Assembly (NCBI GenBank): GCA_024364735.1
Contig: JAGFNQ010005664.1
Coordinates: 157,499-221,498, forward strand
Source: Boesenbergia rotunda
Lineage: Eukaryota > Streptophyta > Magnoliopsida > Zingiberales > Zingiberaceae
Direction of reading: 5' to 3'
DNA: 64,000 nucleotides
Below, piece after piece: positions 43,147 to 53,453 of this stretch. The position numbers were made by a program, and so were the translations under genes. The stretch's first letter is position 1. Each line of letters begins with the position of its first letter. The notes below the pieces were generated by a model, which saw only the letters and a program-made list of their open reading frames with translations, was not told the origin of the DNA and ran no database searches.

Positions 43147-43564
43147 ATCTCCCCCTTTTTGATGTGCATCAACCCAAGTTTAGTTAGGGATAAACAACAA
43201 ACAATAATAGTATTGTAACAGAATTAAGCAACAAAAAATTTTGCAATCATGTACATAACCTCCCCCGAACATAAACTACTCTCTCCCTTAACTTAATACT
43301 ATTCCTCCCCCTTTGATCACATCAAAAAAATGGGGAAATATAATTAGGGAAAAAAAAAATTTTAAGTGTGATAACAAATATTTTAAGTAAAAAGAATCGC
43401 ATTATAATGAGTTTTTCCACTATATCTGAATCATGAAAAATTAGATCAATAAAAATAAATTATTTATCAATTTTTTTTTAAATCTTAATTTCAAATTTTG
43501 ACCGAAAATATTTGAAAAAATATTAACATAACTTTTGTAAAAGAATTTTGCACAAAAAAACTTA
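43147..43564 (-). other. Element D 3' end: PPT and AT-rich sequence
   Basis: The minus-strand PPT AAAAAGGGGGAGAT is at 43147-43162. Polypurine-like 'ggggga' runs recur at 43255-43320. Nothing coding is seen. Confidence 0.7.
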
Positions 43565-44273
43565 TCAGTTTAAAATAAATTTTGGAACCCAAAATAAATT
43601 TTCATCTACAGGGTTAATCAAAAACTTTGGAGGAATATAATTTCTAAGAATTTTCCTAATCTGGCCCTTATGATTTTTAACATACCAATTCAGATTTTCA
43701 GGATAAAAATTCCTTTTAATTCTTAAACATGCAATATCATTTTCTAATTTTTCCACTAAATTCTTCAAATTTTCATTTTCTATTTTTAGTTGGTCGGATA
43801 GAACAGATGAGCATACAGTGCTAAATCTTTCTTTTAACTCAGAATTTTCTATCTCCAATTTATTCATTGACTTAAGCATGGATTTTATTACCGAGTAGAT
43901 TCGAGCAGGTGGAAGTAGACATACCTCACTTACCGGGTCGGTTTCGAAGTTAGGATCTTCCTCTTCATTGCTGCTTTCTCCCGAGGTGCTTTCTTCATCT
44001 TCGTCTTGGTGGCTTGCCATCAATGCAAGTCTGACAAACTCTTCGGCTTCCGATTCATCTGACGAGGTCTCGTCCCAGGTGGCTTTTAGTGCCTTTTTCT
44101 TCTTTGGCTGGTTCTTGAGTTTAGGGCACTGATCTTTAAGGTGTCCCTCCTCATTGTAGTTGTAGCATCGGATCGTTCATTTTTTCTTTCTCTGCACCTT
44201 TTTTGAGCGGTTAGTATTAATGTATTTACATAATTTTCTTACCGCTAGTGTTGTTTCTTCATCATCGACTGAA
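43565..44273 (-). pseudogene. Element D gag, C-terminal part with altered zinc knuckle
   Basis: Reading away from the GATTC site, the frame has a stop after 'QRKKK' and then a CCHC knuckle reading CYNYNEEGHLKDQC (44126-44167). Its second cysteine is now tyrosine, so zinc binding is probably lost. 'ALKATWDETSSDES', an acidic stretch, a coiled coil ('KLEIENSELKERFS', 'KIENENLKNLVEKLEND') and a final 'ENLFWVPKFIL' follow. The order matches B and C gag, but the sequence is clearly another family. Confidence 0.85.
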
Positions 44274-44278
44274 GATTC

Positions 44279-45679
44279 TGTTGGATCGAGAAAACCGATA
44301 GAGGGGGGGTGAATATCAGAAATCGTTTTTCGGAAACATTTAGAGCAAGTACGCAGCGGAAATTAATAAAAACAAAATCACACAGAGACACGGTCGCTTT
44401 TACTTGGTTCGGAGCCTGGGTCGACTCCTACTCCAAGGCCCACGGTCGTTGACCGTTTACTTTGGGCAATTCTATATGAGGCACAAATAGTTTACAAAAA
44501 GATTATTACATAATTCAGTACAGTAAACTTAAATAGCTCTTTTACCGACGTCCGAGGTAGATCAACTTTTTCGGAGCAGCAGGACGTCGTCGGCTCGAGT
44601 TGGAAGGATTCCGGGGCGAAGCGCGAGAGCAGAAGAGCGTAGAAGCGTTGATTGGAAGTTGTTGTTAAAGCTTGGGGTCGAGGGGCCTTTAAATAGCCCT
44701 GGGGGCGCCCGGATCATCGGGGGCGCCCCCCCCCCCCACATGGCATTTGATCCGGCTTGATCTCGGTCAGCTTCTGATCCCTTTGACTTCGGGATCAGCT
44801 TTGACCGGGGCGCCCAGAGCGCTCGGGGCGCCCGGGTTGACTGGGTCAAACTTTATCCCTTGCTTCGCTGGCTTGCGCTTCGATGCTTGCTGTTGGGGGC
44901 GCCCGGAGCGCTGGGGGCGCCCGGGAGCAGCGGGGGCGCCCGGAGCGCTGGGGCGCCCGGGAGCAGCGGGGGCGCCCGGGAGCACGGGGGCACCCGCAGG
45001 ATGTACTGTCGAAGCGTGCTTTTTACTTGTGTGTTTTGTGTTCACCTTGGGGGCGCCCGGGACACTCCGGGCGCCCTGGTTAGCTGTTGCCTCACTCATT
45101 TGAGGCTCTCTGATCTGCAGACACTCGTTCCTTCGGTCCTGCATCCAGGGTTAGTCCAAAACACAACAAAACATTAAGTGGTTAGTTTATACAGCCTTAG
45201 TTGTCTTGGTTCTGACTTTGGGTCTCCCAATGGAACCCTAGGTCGAACCGACGCCTACTGTTCCCTCGACGGGGAACGCGTCCTCACCTACTCCTCTCGG
45301 GAGAATTTACCTGATGCCAACCGTTCCTCTGGTTGGACTTTTGCCTGACAGTCCTTTGCCAGGTCTTGGATGTCGAGCTGTCCTTCGCCCGGTGCCTAGC
45401 ATTCCTTCTCTAGGGCTTCAGTCCCAAGCTATCCTTCGCCTGGCACCTAGCAGTCCTTCGCTAGATCTTTGTATCTTGGCATTCCTTCGCCAAGTGCCTA
45501 GCAGTCCTTCGCTAGGGCTTTTTATCCTGGCAGCCCTTCGCCAGGTGCCTAGCAGCCCTTCGCTAGGACTTTTCCTGCACACTTAAGTAACATTGTCAAA
45601 TAATAAGTAAGACTTAACTTTTGAACCCTGTTGCCATTATCAAAACATAGGTTTGACTTTAGTGCTCACTGCACCAACA
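44279..45679 (-). repeat. Element C 3' LTR
   Basis: It is 1,401 bp long. GGGGGCGCCCGG palindromes lie at about 44700-45075, with more units than the right LTR (51775-52110). The TATA-like CTATTTAAAG (minus strand) is at 44687-44696. The 'cctagcagtccttcgctagg' minisatellite lies at about 45360-45575. The many overlapping alanine/glycine-rich frames here result from the array. Confidence 0.92.
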
Positions 45680-47038
45680 ATCTCCCCCTTTTTGATTTAT
45701 GGCAACCCTAGTTCAAAAAGTTAAGTTTAAACAAAAGCATAAAAATTTGTTCCCTCCCCCTGGAGAGAATCTCCCCCTAGATTTTTCAAAAATTCGTGGG
45801 GTTAAGAAAAACATTACTTAGAATGATTTTGTACTTTGAAAACTTAAGTTCAGGTACTTTGGAAATCTTTTGATAACTTAAGTTTAAATGAGTTTAGAGT
45901 ACAAAAAAAATTTGAAGCCTTAAGTTTAAAGTACTCAAAAAAGTTTTGAAAATATTAACTTAGTAAAAAACTTTTAGTAAATTCTTGAGAGGCTTAAGTA
46001 CTTTTAGAAATTATTTTCGAAAAGCTTAAGTAAGAAAATTAAAAAAAAAGCTTTTGAAAACTTTAAAAGAACTTTAGTAAATTCTTGAGAAGCTTAATTA
46101 TTTAAGTACTTAGAAATTTTTGAAAAGCTTAGAAAATTTTAACAAACTTAGAAAATTTTTAGAACTTGGTCCTTTTTGAATAAAGGACAGTTTTTGAAAA
46201 AAAAAATTTTTTTTTTGATAGAAAATTTTAAATAAACTCTCTCTTTTTCTATCTCTCCCCCTTTGCCATATATCAAAAAAATAGATAAATACAGCAGAAA
46301 TTAAACTTCATCACTGAATTAAATTTCATAAAAATATTTACATGATTTTGCTGTACTGAACCAATTCAAGATTGAAACTAAATCAGTTGATTTTCTCTTG
46401 TAGCGACCTGTCTAACCCATTTAGCTACTTACTAACTGTTATAAATAGTAGTTTTTGCTAGGGTTAGTCATGTTAAGTGTTTCTGTTCAAGTTAGATTTT
46501 CTAAACTTGACACTTAACTTAATTGCTGTGAAATTTGTATTTAGTGCCCCAATTACTGCAGATGCACTGACTTAAAGCATCTTGAATTAAGGCAAAGACC
46601 TAAGCATCTCAACCCTTTCTAGGTTATCAATCAAAGTATCCTAAAGTGCTTGTGAGATGCTGGCTTCTAAATCTATAGGTGCATGCAATTCTAGGATTAG
46701 GGCCTAGGCTAAGTTCATTTGCAAAAAAGCCCTAGTTTTGAAAGGGGGTAGTTTTGAAATAAAACTAAGAAAAAAAATAACAAAATTAAAAACTGATTTT
46801 GAAATTAAGTAAAACAGTTTTTCAAATTCTTTTAGAAATTGATTTGTAAATAAAGCAGAAAAATCACAAGCAAAGTTATTCTATTCTACAGAACACAATC
46901 CTAACTGCTGAATTGAAAAAAAACAAGTACTCATAAACTGGTCAACAGAGAATAGTCAACATAGTCATACAGTCAAACATAAGTCAATCCTACTGAGTAG
47001 GGATAGTCAAATAGGTACTAGTACAATACTAAGCAAAT
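45680..47038 (-). other. Element C 3' non-coding region with PPT
   Basis: The PPT (AAAAAGGGGGAGATT on the minus strand) is next to the LTR. The region is AT-rich with 'cttagaaaatttt' repeats at 45840-46170. The segment at about 46400-46740 matches the truncated copia tail and element B. Confidence 0.75.
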
Positions 47039-48286
47039 CTAGGACGAGGGACCGCGATGATCAGATGGGCCAGGCTGCCATGAATTGAATCGTGCCATCA
47101 TTTCAATGAATCGTGCATCAGCCACTTCTCGATCGGCTCGACGAGCGTCCATCTGCTCGATATGATAGGCTTCGACCTCCTCTCGGAGACTCTGAAACTG
47201 TGTCTCTAAATGTGTCACTCTCTGGTAGAGTGTCGGTGGAGCGGGCTCATCGATGTGCGCTCGGGCTGCTGCTGCCAGATCCCCAACGTCGATCTCAACC
47301 TCCTCGTCTGAACCGATCGGAGCCCCGGCCTGCTGTCGTCTCCAACTCAGAACCCCGGTGGCCGATACCTCTAGACCTGCTAACGAAAAATTCCTAAATC
47401 CTATTTCGTCAAAGTCGGTCATAGCAATTATTTCACCTACGGTTATGTCACGACCGTGGTGATGAAGGAGAGAGGTGATGATGTGGCAGAATGGAGTGCG
47501 CACTCGTCCCTGGGTCGTGAAATTAGACGCATGTAGGATAGTATGAAACATGTGTAGGCCAATGTCTATATCAAGGTGATGGACTAGGGCATACAAAAGG
47601 AAAGCATGAAAAGGTCGCATGGTACCGAGATCTCTAGTGGAGAGGGGTAAAATACAGCGGACCAGGACTCTGTACAGGGCATAGTCCTGTGCCTGAAGTT
47701 CAACGGCTTGGAATCGTCTGTTCGCGGGGAGTCCTTCCCTATAGAAATAGGAGTGGATGGTGTCTAAGGTAATGTGAGAATAGGGAGGATCAAATGGAGG
47801 ATTCTTAGGTGGATAGCAGCAAAATGTGGACTGAGAGGGTCGCAGTCCTAGGAATCGGTTCAACAAAGTAGGGGTGATAGACAGAGGTATTACTTGGACA
47901 GTAGTGTGAAACATTAGATTATCTTGTCAAATTATATTATTGTAGAACTCTGCACATAAAGATTCATTAATGGTATGGGTGTAAAAGACAAGATTATCTA
48001 ATTGATAGAAGTTGATAACATTCATGGCTACGGGGCATGATTGGGTAAAGAAGTGCCTATTAAGATAGCTTGTTTTAATAGGCTTGTAAATGGTTTGTGC
48101 AAACTTGTTACATAACTCTAGGGTAGGGAACCTAGGGTCAGGACTTGGTTCGGCACCGGGGGTTGGCCGGGTTTGGTCGGCGTCTTCTAAGTTAAGGAAA
48201 TTAAAAGAAGCATGATGATATTGCAAAAAAAAAATAGATTAAAATGCAATAAAGTAAAAATTATACCGGGCGGCTCGGGGAGGCAT
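47039..48286 (-). pseudogene. Element C ORF2: transposon-type accessory protein with an intron
   Basis: The start ATG is at 48286. A 20-nt first exon, an 80-nt intron (48266-48187) and exon 2 down to 47039 follow. Exon 2 shares the plan of element B: 'EPSPDPRFPTLELCNKFA', 'YKPIKTSYLNRHFFTQSCP', 'NRFLGLRPSQSTFCCYPP', 'DYALYRVLVRCILPLSTRD', 'HMFHTILHASN', 'RTPFCHIITSLLHHH' and a C-terminal coiled coil. About 388 residues are expected. Only two breaks are seen: one extra C early in exon 2 (about 48155-48160) and a TGA at 47927-47929 where B has an arginine codon. The middle resembles the 'putative plant transposon protein' family. Its function is unknown. Alternative views are a captured host gene or an env-position accessory gene. 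Confidence 0.8.
48187..48266 (-). other. Predicted 80-nt intron in C ORF2
   Basis: It starts GTATAATTTTTAC and ends 'atttccttaacttag' on the minus strand, at the same position and phase as in element B. Unspliced, the frame stops after 15 codons. Confidence 0.72.
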
Positions 48287-48380
48287 GGTTGAGGATGAAG
48301 ACTTGCAAGATCTCCTTGGAGGGAAAGAAGTGAAGAAGGGAGTTGATTTTGGTGTGGGAAGAGAAGGGGAATTCGGGTGC

Positions 48381-48655
48381 CTTATATAGGCACATCAACG
48401 GGGGCGCCCGGGAGCTTCCGGGCGCCCTGGTCAGTGGATACTGCCAAAGGCAGTACTTTGACTGGTTGGGGGCGCCCGGGACAGCCCGGGCGCCCTCATC
48501 AGGCTGCTTTTGCAGCCTTTGCTGCATTGAGAGTGATGGGGGCGCCCGCATGGTTCCGGGCGCCCTGGTCAAAGGCAGAGGCAGCTTTTATGTCTCGAGG
48601 GAAGGAAAAGGTATGGGAGGGGGCGCCCGTGTGGTCCCGGGCGCCCGGAATAGTA
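48381..48655 (-). promoter_or_regulatory. ORF2 promoter region of element C: TATA and palindrome array
   Basis: A TATA box (CTATATAAG, minus strand) lies at 48381-48389, about 100 bp upstream of the ATG. Upstream of it are four GC-rich hairpins: GGGCGCCCGG-GAGCTT with its complement (48402-48427), one with an 11-bp arm around ACAG (48470-48496), and two more at about 48540-48565 and 48621-48648. Element B has the same arrangement. Confidence 0.68.
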
Positions 48656-49694
48656 TGGGTAAGGACAAATCTTATGTCTTGTCATCATTTAACCATGGTT
48701 TAATTGGTTTGACCATGCTTTGACTGTTTTGAGCATGGTTTGACTATGTTGATCATGGTTTGACTATGGTTTGACTGCTTTGACCATGGTTTGGCTATGT
48801 TGACCATGGTTTGACCAAGGTGACTACTATATAGGTATTAAAGTAATTATAATTGAGTTTATTTTTACTGTCTCACTCAATCTAGGGTTTTCAATCACGT
48901 TTGTCTTATAGGTTTTGTGAGACAGGTTTTGATAATAAAATTATTTTGAAAAAGTTAGTTTATTTTGAAAACTTTGCATTAATTTTTTTTTAAAACAGTT
49001 AAGTATATTTTGAAAAATAATGTTCGAATCTATACTTAACTGAAGGTTTGTGTTAGATTTGAATTTAACAAAAAGTAATTTCAATTTGAAATTCAAAAAT
49101 TGGCTTCCAGGTCTTGGCGAGGCACTAGGCCTTCTTTGGCCGTAGCCTTATTGGATCATCAACTCATTCCTTGACAAAGCCGTTTAATGAAATTTCATTT
49201 TCAAAATTAATTTTTGAAAAAGTTCTGGTCTAACTAGTTTGGATTTTAGATCGGTAGCTTCGGCTAGTTTCACCAGTCTAAAGAGACCAAGTGAACTTGA
49301 TCTTATTAGAATTGGTTTCCCTAACGTACTATCATCTCACCTCCACCCAATACTATGTTGTCAAGTTTCAGTTAAGTTTGTTTAGTCCTTAAACTAACCT
49401 AAGTCTAAGCATGGTAAGTTGCATAAATTTAAATAAACAAACAATCAGGCAAATTGCAAGAATTTAATTCTATTTAACAATAAAAATAGTTTTCAATTTG
49501 GCTCCCCCTGGACTATAGCCACGATAATGATTAGGCAAGATGTGAATCTTGTCCTTGGGGATCCAATATTGATTTGATCCAGTTGGTTGGTTCAGGCACA
49601 GTTTAGGTACCCATGCCTGAATTTTACCTCTGGACTGATTCAGTACAACAAAATACGATCTTTGTCGGGATTTGGTTCTGTAGCCAAGTCCGGA
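48656..49694 (-). other. Element C region between gag and ORF2, non-coding
   Basis: A run of 'ttgaccatggtttgac' repeats lies at 48690-48820. A perfect inverted repeat, CTGTCTCAC and GTGAGACAG, lies at 48868-48876 and 48917-48925. The segment at 49105-49180 is shared with element B. A gag-tail echo (WIPKDKI) is near 49555. No pol domain is seen. Confidence 0.65.
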
Positions 49695-51113
49695 TCAATT
49701 TAGAACGGACTTCTGTTTTCCAAAAATCATGTCAAGATTTTTGGAACCAGAAGTAAATCGTTCTAAGGCCGCTCTAAGATCCTTAACCTGAGTTTTCAGG
49801 GAGGAGTTTTCTTTCTCAAGTTTTTCAACTTGAGTAGGAGTTCCTTCTTGAACGTTTTCGGTTAATGATTTAGAGTCAGCTCCCTCTTTCAGGAGTTTTA
49901 CTTCCTGTCGGAGGGACTCGATTCGGAGTTTGGCTTTCGCCAAATCTCGAGAAAGATATGAAATTAAATCGTTTAACTGAATTCTATTAAAACCACTCAC
50001 CTTGATTTCGCCATCCTCTGAGAAGGTCAGTTTGCCGTCGTCCTGTTCTGATTCTGATTCAGTCTCGACTTCTTCTGAGGCGGTCAGGGCTAGTAGGTTT
50101 GACTGGGGTGCCTCTTCTTCTTCTTCTGAGGAAGATTCGTCCCAGGTTGCTTGCAGTGCTTTCTTTCTTCTTGTCTTTTTAGTCTCCTTTAGGTTAGGAC
50201 AATCTGACTTATAGTGGCCCTTTTTCTTGCACTCGTAGCAGGTCACGTTGGACTTGTTTGCGGGTTCAGCTGGTTGGTCCTTTCTTCGGCTTGTTCACCG
50301 TGTGTTGGCTTGGTTCTTTAATTTTTTATAATAACTTCGGGCTAGTCGGACCAGCTCAGATTGATCTCCTTCTTCATCTTCTGCGTCTGAGTCTGAGGTA
50401 GACTCGGGTTCAGGTTGAGGTTTCTTCTTTGTCGATCTTCCAGTTTTTCCTGCAAAAAAGGCAATACTCTTCTCGGCCATATTGCAGTTAGTCTGTTCAT
50501 GAAGTTCTAACTCAGAAAACAATTCGTCTAATTTAATTTTAGAGAGATCCCTTGAAACCTTGTATGCATCTACCATAGATGCCCACAAGGTATTTCTAGG
50601 GAATGCGTTTAAGGCATACCTTATTAGGTAACGGTTTTCGACCTTGTGACCTATAGTGTGAAGATCGTTCATTAATTCTTGTATGCGTGCGTGGAGTTGG
50701 GCTGCTGATTCGTTGTCGGCCATCTTGATGGTGTACAATTTGTTCAGGAGCAGATCCCTCTTGCTGATCCTGGTATCTGATGTTCCTTCGTGAAGCTCGA
50801 TCAATTTTGCCCATAGCTCCTTGGCACTGTTGAAGGGCCCCACTCGGTTCAGCTCCTCTTTTGTCAGGCCGCATTGTAGGGTTTGTGTTGCTTTTGCATC
50901 GGCTTCTATTTTGCGCTTGAGAGTGGTGTCCCATTCTGAGTAGCTTTGAGGTAAGCCTTCAGCGTTAGTGGGAATCTCCAGTCCGGACTGGATGATAATC
51001 CACATGTCCACCTGAGTTTTCAAGTGGACCTCCATTCGGCTTTTCCAGTAAGAAAAGTCTTCTCCACTGAAAAGTGGAGGTCTGGCGGTGCTAAATCCCT
51101 CTTGCATGGCCAT
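49695..51113 (-). pseudogene. Element C gag (capsid and zinc knuckle), one stop
   Basis: ATG at 51113 opens 'MAMQEGFSTARPPLFSGED', followed by a SIRE-like capsid domain ('YWKSRMEVHLKTQVD', 'LTKEELNRVGPFNSAKELW', 'RISKRDLLLNKLYT', 'ALNAFPRNTLWASMVDAYK'). An acidic linker follows. After one in-frame TGA (50295-50297) come the CCHC knuckle CYECKKKGHYKSDC (50199-50240), a serine/glutamate-rich stretch and a coiled coil ending 'DMIFGKQKSVLN'. The frame on both sides of the TGA is the same. Without that stop, gag would have about 470 residues. It would form particles and bind element RNA. Confidence 0.92.
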
Positions 51114-51334
51114 TTGATCTGTAAAATAAGAAACTAACAAAAAAACCAATTTCCCAAGACTAGGTCTTGGATTAGTAGTGTTGGATGAATAAAATGAAAT
51201 AACGAGGGGTGTTGCACCAACCTTGAAAAAAAAATCGAACGAAATATTTAACGAAAATTCGTACAAAAAAATAGAGAATAAAAATCCGAAAACAAAATTT
51301 CAAACTGGTGGTTGCACCAGGTTTGAACTTCCCC

Positions 51335-51346
51335 GCTCTGATACCA
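51335..51346 (-). other. Element C primer-binding site
   Basis: TGGTATCAGAGC on the minus strand, two bases from the LTR at 51349. Confidence 0.92.
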
Positions 51347-51348
51347 CT

Positions 51349-52713
51349 TGTTGGATCAAGAAAACCGATAGAGGGGGGGTGAATATCGGAAATCATTTTT
51401 CGGAAACACTTAGAGCAAGTACGCAGCGGAAATTAATAAAAACAAAATCACACAGAGACACGGTCGCTTTTACTTGGTTCGGAGCCTGGGTCGACTCCTA
51501 CTCCAAGGCCCACGGTCGTTGACCGTTTACTTTGGGCAATTCTATATGAGGCGCAAATAGTTTACAAAAAGATTATTACATAATTCAGTACAGTAAACTT
51601 AAATAGCTCTTTTACCAACGTCCGAGGTAGATCAACTTTTTCGGAGCAGCAGGACGTCGTCGGCTCGAGTTGGAAGGATTCCGGGGCGAAGCGCGAGAGC
51701 AGAAGAGCGTAGAAGCGTTGATTGGAAGTTGTTGTTGAAGCTTGGGGTCGAGGGGCCTTTAAATAGCCCTGGGGGCGCCCGGATCGTCGAGGGCGCCCCC
51801 CCCCCAACATGGCATTTGATCCGGCTTGATCTCGGTCAGCTTCTGATCCCTTTGACTTCGGGATCAGCTTTGACCGGGGCGCCCAGAGCACTCGGGGCGC
51901 CCGGGTTGACTGGGTCAAACTTTATCCCTTGCTTCGTTGGCTTGCGCTTCGATGCTTGCTGTTGGGGGCGCCCGGAGCGCTGGGGGCGCCCGGAGCGCTG
52001 GGGGCGCTCGGGAGCAGCGGGGGCGCCCGCAGGATGTACTGTCGAAGCGTGCTTTTTACTTGTGTGTTTTGTGTTCACCTTGGGGGCGCCCGGGACACTC
52101 CGGGCGCCCTGGTCAGCTGTTGCCTCACTCATTTGAGGCTCTCTGATCTGCAGACACTCGTTCCTTCGGTCCTGCATCCAGGGTTTGTCCAAAACACAAC
52201 AAAACATTAAGTGGTTAGTTTATACAGCCTTAGCTGTTTTGGTTCTGACTTTGGGTCTCCCAAATGGAACCCTAGGTCGAACCGACGCCTACTGTTCCCT
52301 CGACGGGGAACGCGTCCTCATCTACTCCTCTCGGGAGAATGTACCGGATGCCAACCTTTCCTCTGGTTGGACTTTTGCCTGACGGTCCTTTGCCAGGTCT
52401 TGGATGCCGAGCTGTCCTTCGCCCGGTGCCTAGCATTCCTTCGCTAGGGCTTCAGTCCCAAGCTATCCTTCGCCTGGCACCTAGCAATCCTTCGCTAGGT
52501 CTTTGTATCTTGGCATTCCTTCGCCAAGTGCCTAGCAGTCCTTCGCTAGAGCTTTTTATCCTGGCAGCCCTTCGCCAGGTGCCTAGCAGCCCTTCGCTAG
52601 GACTTTTCCTGCACACTTAAGTAACATTGTCAGATAACAAGTAAGACTTAACTTTTGAACCCTGTTGCCATTATCAAAACATAGGTTTGACTTTAGTGCT
52701 CACTGCACCAACA
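51349..52713 (-). repeat. Element C 5' LTR
   Basis: It is 1,365 bp long and very similar to 44279-45679. It has fewer GGGGGCGCCC units (51773-52110). The minisatellite at 52425-52605 has arms CCTAGC/GCTAGG, CTTGGC/GCCAAG and CCTGGC/GCCAGG around a CCTTC-type loop. The TATA-like CTATTTAAAG is at about 51757-51766. Confidence 0.93.
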
Positions 52714-52718
52714 GATTC

Positions 52719-53393
52719 TTCGTCGAGTTGGATCTTCCTTATTTTTAGCGCAATATTGTCAGCTTTCCTGTTCTTTTCTACAAAGCGTGATTCGTGAAGT
52801 TCCAAAGTAGAAAACAACTCTTCTAAAGTACTTATTTCTAGATTTTTTGAAATATAATATGCATCGATTACCGAGGTCCATTCCGGGGTTCTCGGAAACG
52901 CGTTAAGGGCGTACCTTTGAGCATCGCGGTTAGTTACCTTTTCTCCGAGATTTTCGAGGCTTGTGATTAGTTCTTTTACCTTTGCATGTAATCTCGCAAC
53001 CGATTCTCTGTCTTCCATCCGTAGATTGGTCAGTCGGCTTCGAAGAACATCTCGTCGCGCAAGTTTTGCTTCCGAGGTTCCTTCGTGCAGTTCCAAGAAC
53101 TTTTCCCAAAGTTCCTTCGCCGATTCGTACTTACCGATCCGGTTCACATCTTGCTCTGGGAGGACGGTCAGCAGATGAAATTCTGCCTTTCCGTTTGCTA
53201 CAGCATCAACTTGTTCCTTCTTGTTCCAAGAACCAGGATCCTTGATCTTTCCTTCATTGTCTTTGGGAGCTGCATAGCCATTTTTCATAATAATTAATAA
53301 TTCATAATCTGTAGTAAAAAATACCTGCATCTTCCGTTTCCATGCCGCGAACTCCCCCTCAAATTTAGGCGGGTATATTGCTGGTCCAACCAT
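52719..53393 (-). pseudogene. Element D gag, N-terminal capsid part
   Basis: ATG at 53393 opens 'MVGPAIYPPKFEGEFAAWKR'. The capsid domain has 'MKNGYAAPKDNEGKIKD', 'LPEQDVNRIGKYESAKELW', 'LHEGTSEAKLARRDVLRSRL' and 'ALNAFPRTPEWTSVIDAYY'. No stop occurs until element C at the GATTC site; reading then continues at 44273. The sequence is distinct from B and C. Confidence 0.9.
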
Positions 53394-53439
53394 TTTAAAA
53401 TTTGCTGCAGTTGGCGGTTAGTCCTTCTGCGGCGGCTTC

Positions 53440-53451
53440 GCTCTGATACCA
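53440..53451 (-). other. Element D primer-binding site
   Basis: TGGTATCAGAGC on the minus strand, two bases from the LTR at 53454. Confidence 0.92.
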
Positions 53452-53453
53452 CT

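Larger units (their letters stand above)
44279..52713 (-). mobile_element. Element C: SIRE-like gag plus ORF2 element
   Basis: The ends are TGTTGGATCGAG and CACTGCACCAACA, with duplications GATTC at 44274-44278 and 52714-52718, inside element D gag. Both LTRs are complete and very similar. The interior, right to left, holds the PBS, gag (one stop), a non-coding region, a promoter-like array, ORF2, a non-coding tail and the PPT. Length is 8,435 bp. No pol is present. It has the fewest breaks of the gag plus ORF2 elements here. Confidence 0.94.

Noticed and set aside
44747..45177. Overlapping alanine/glycine/proline-rich frames on both strands (also 51729-52210, 17476-17915, 48343-48723)
   Set aside because: They arise from GGGGCGCCC palindromes, which lack stops in all frames.
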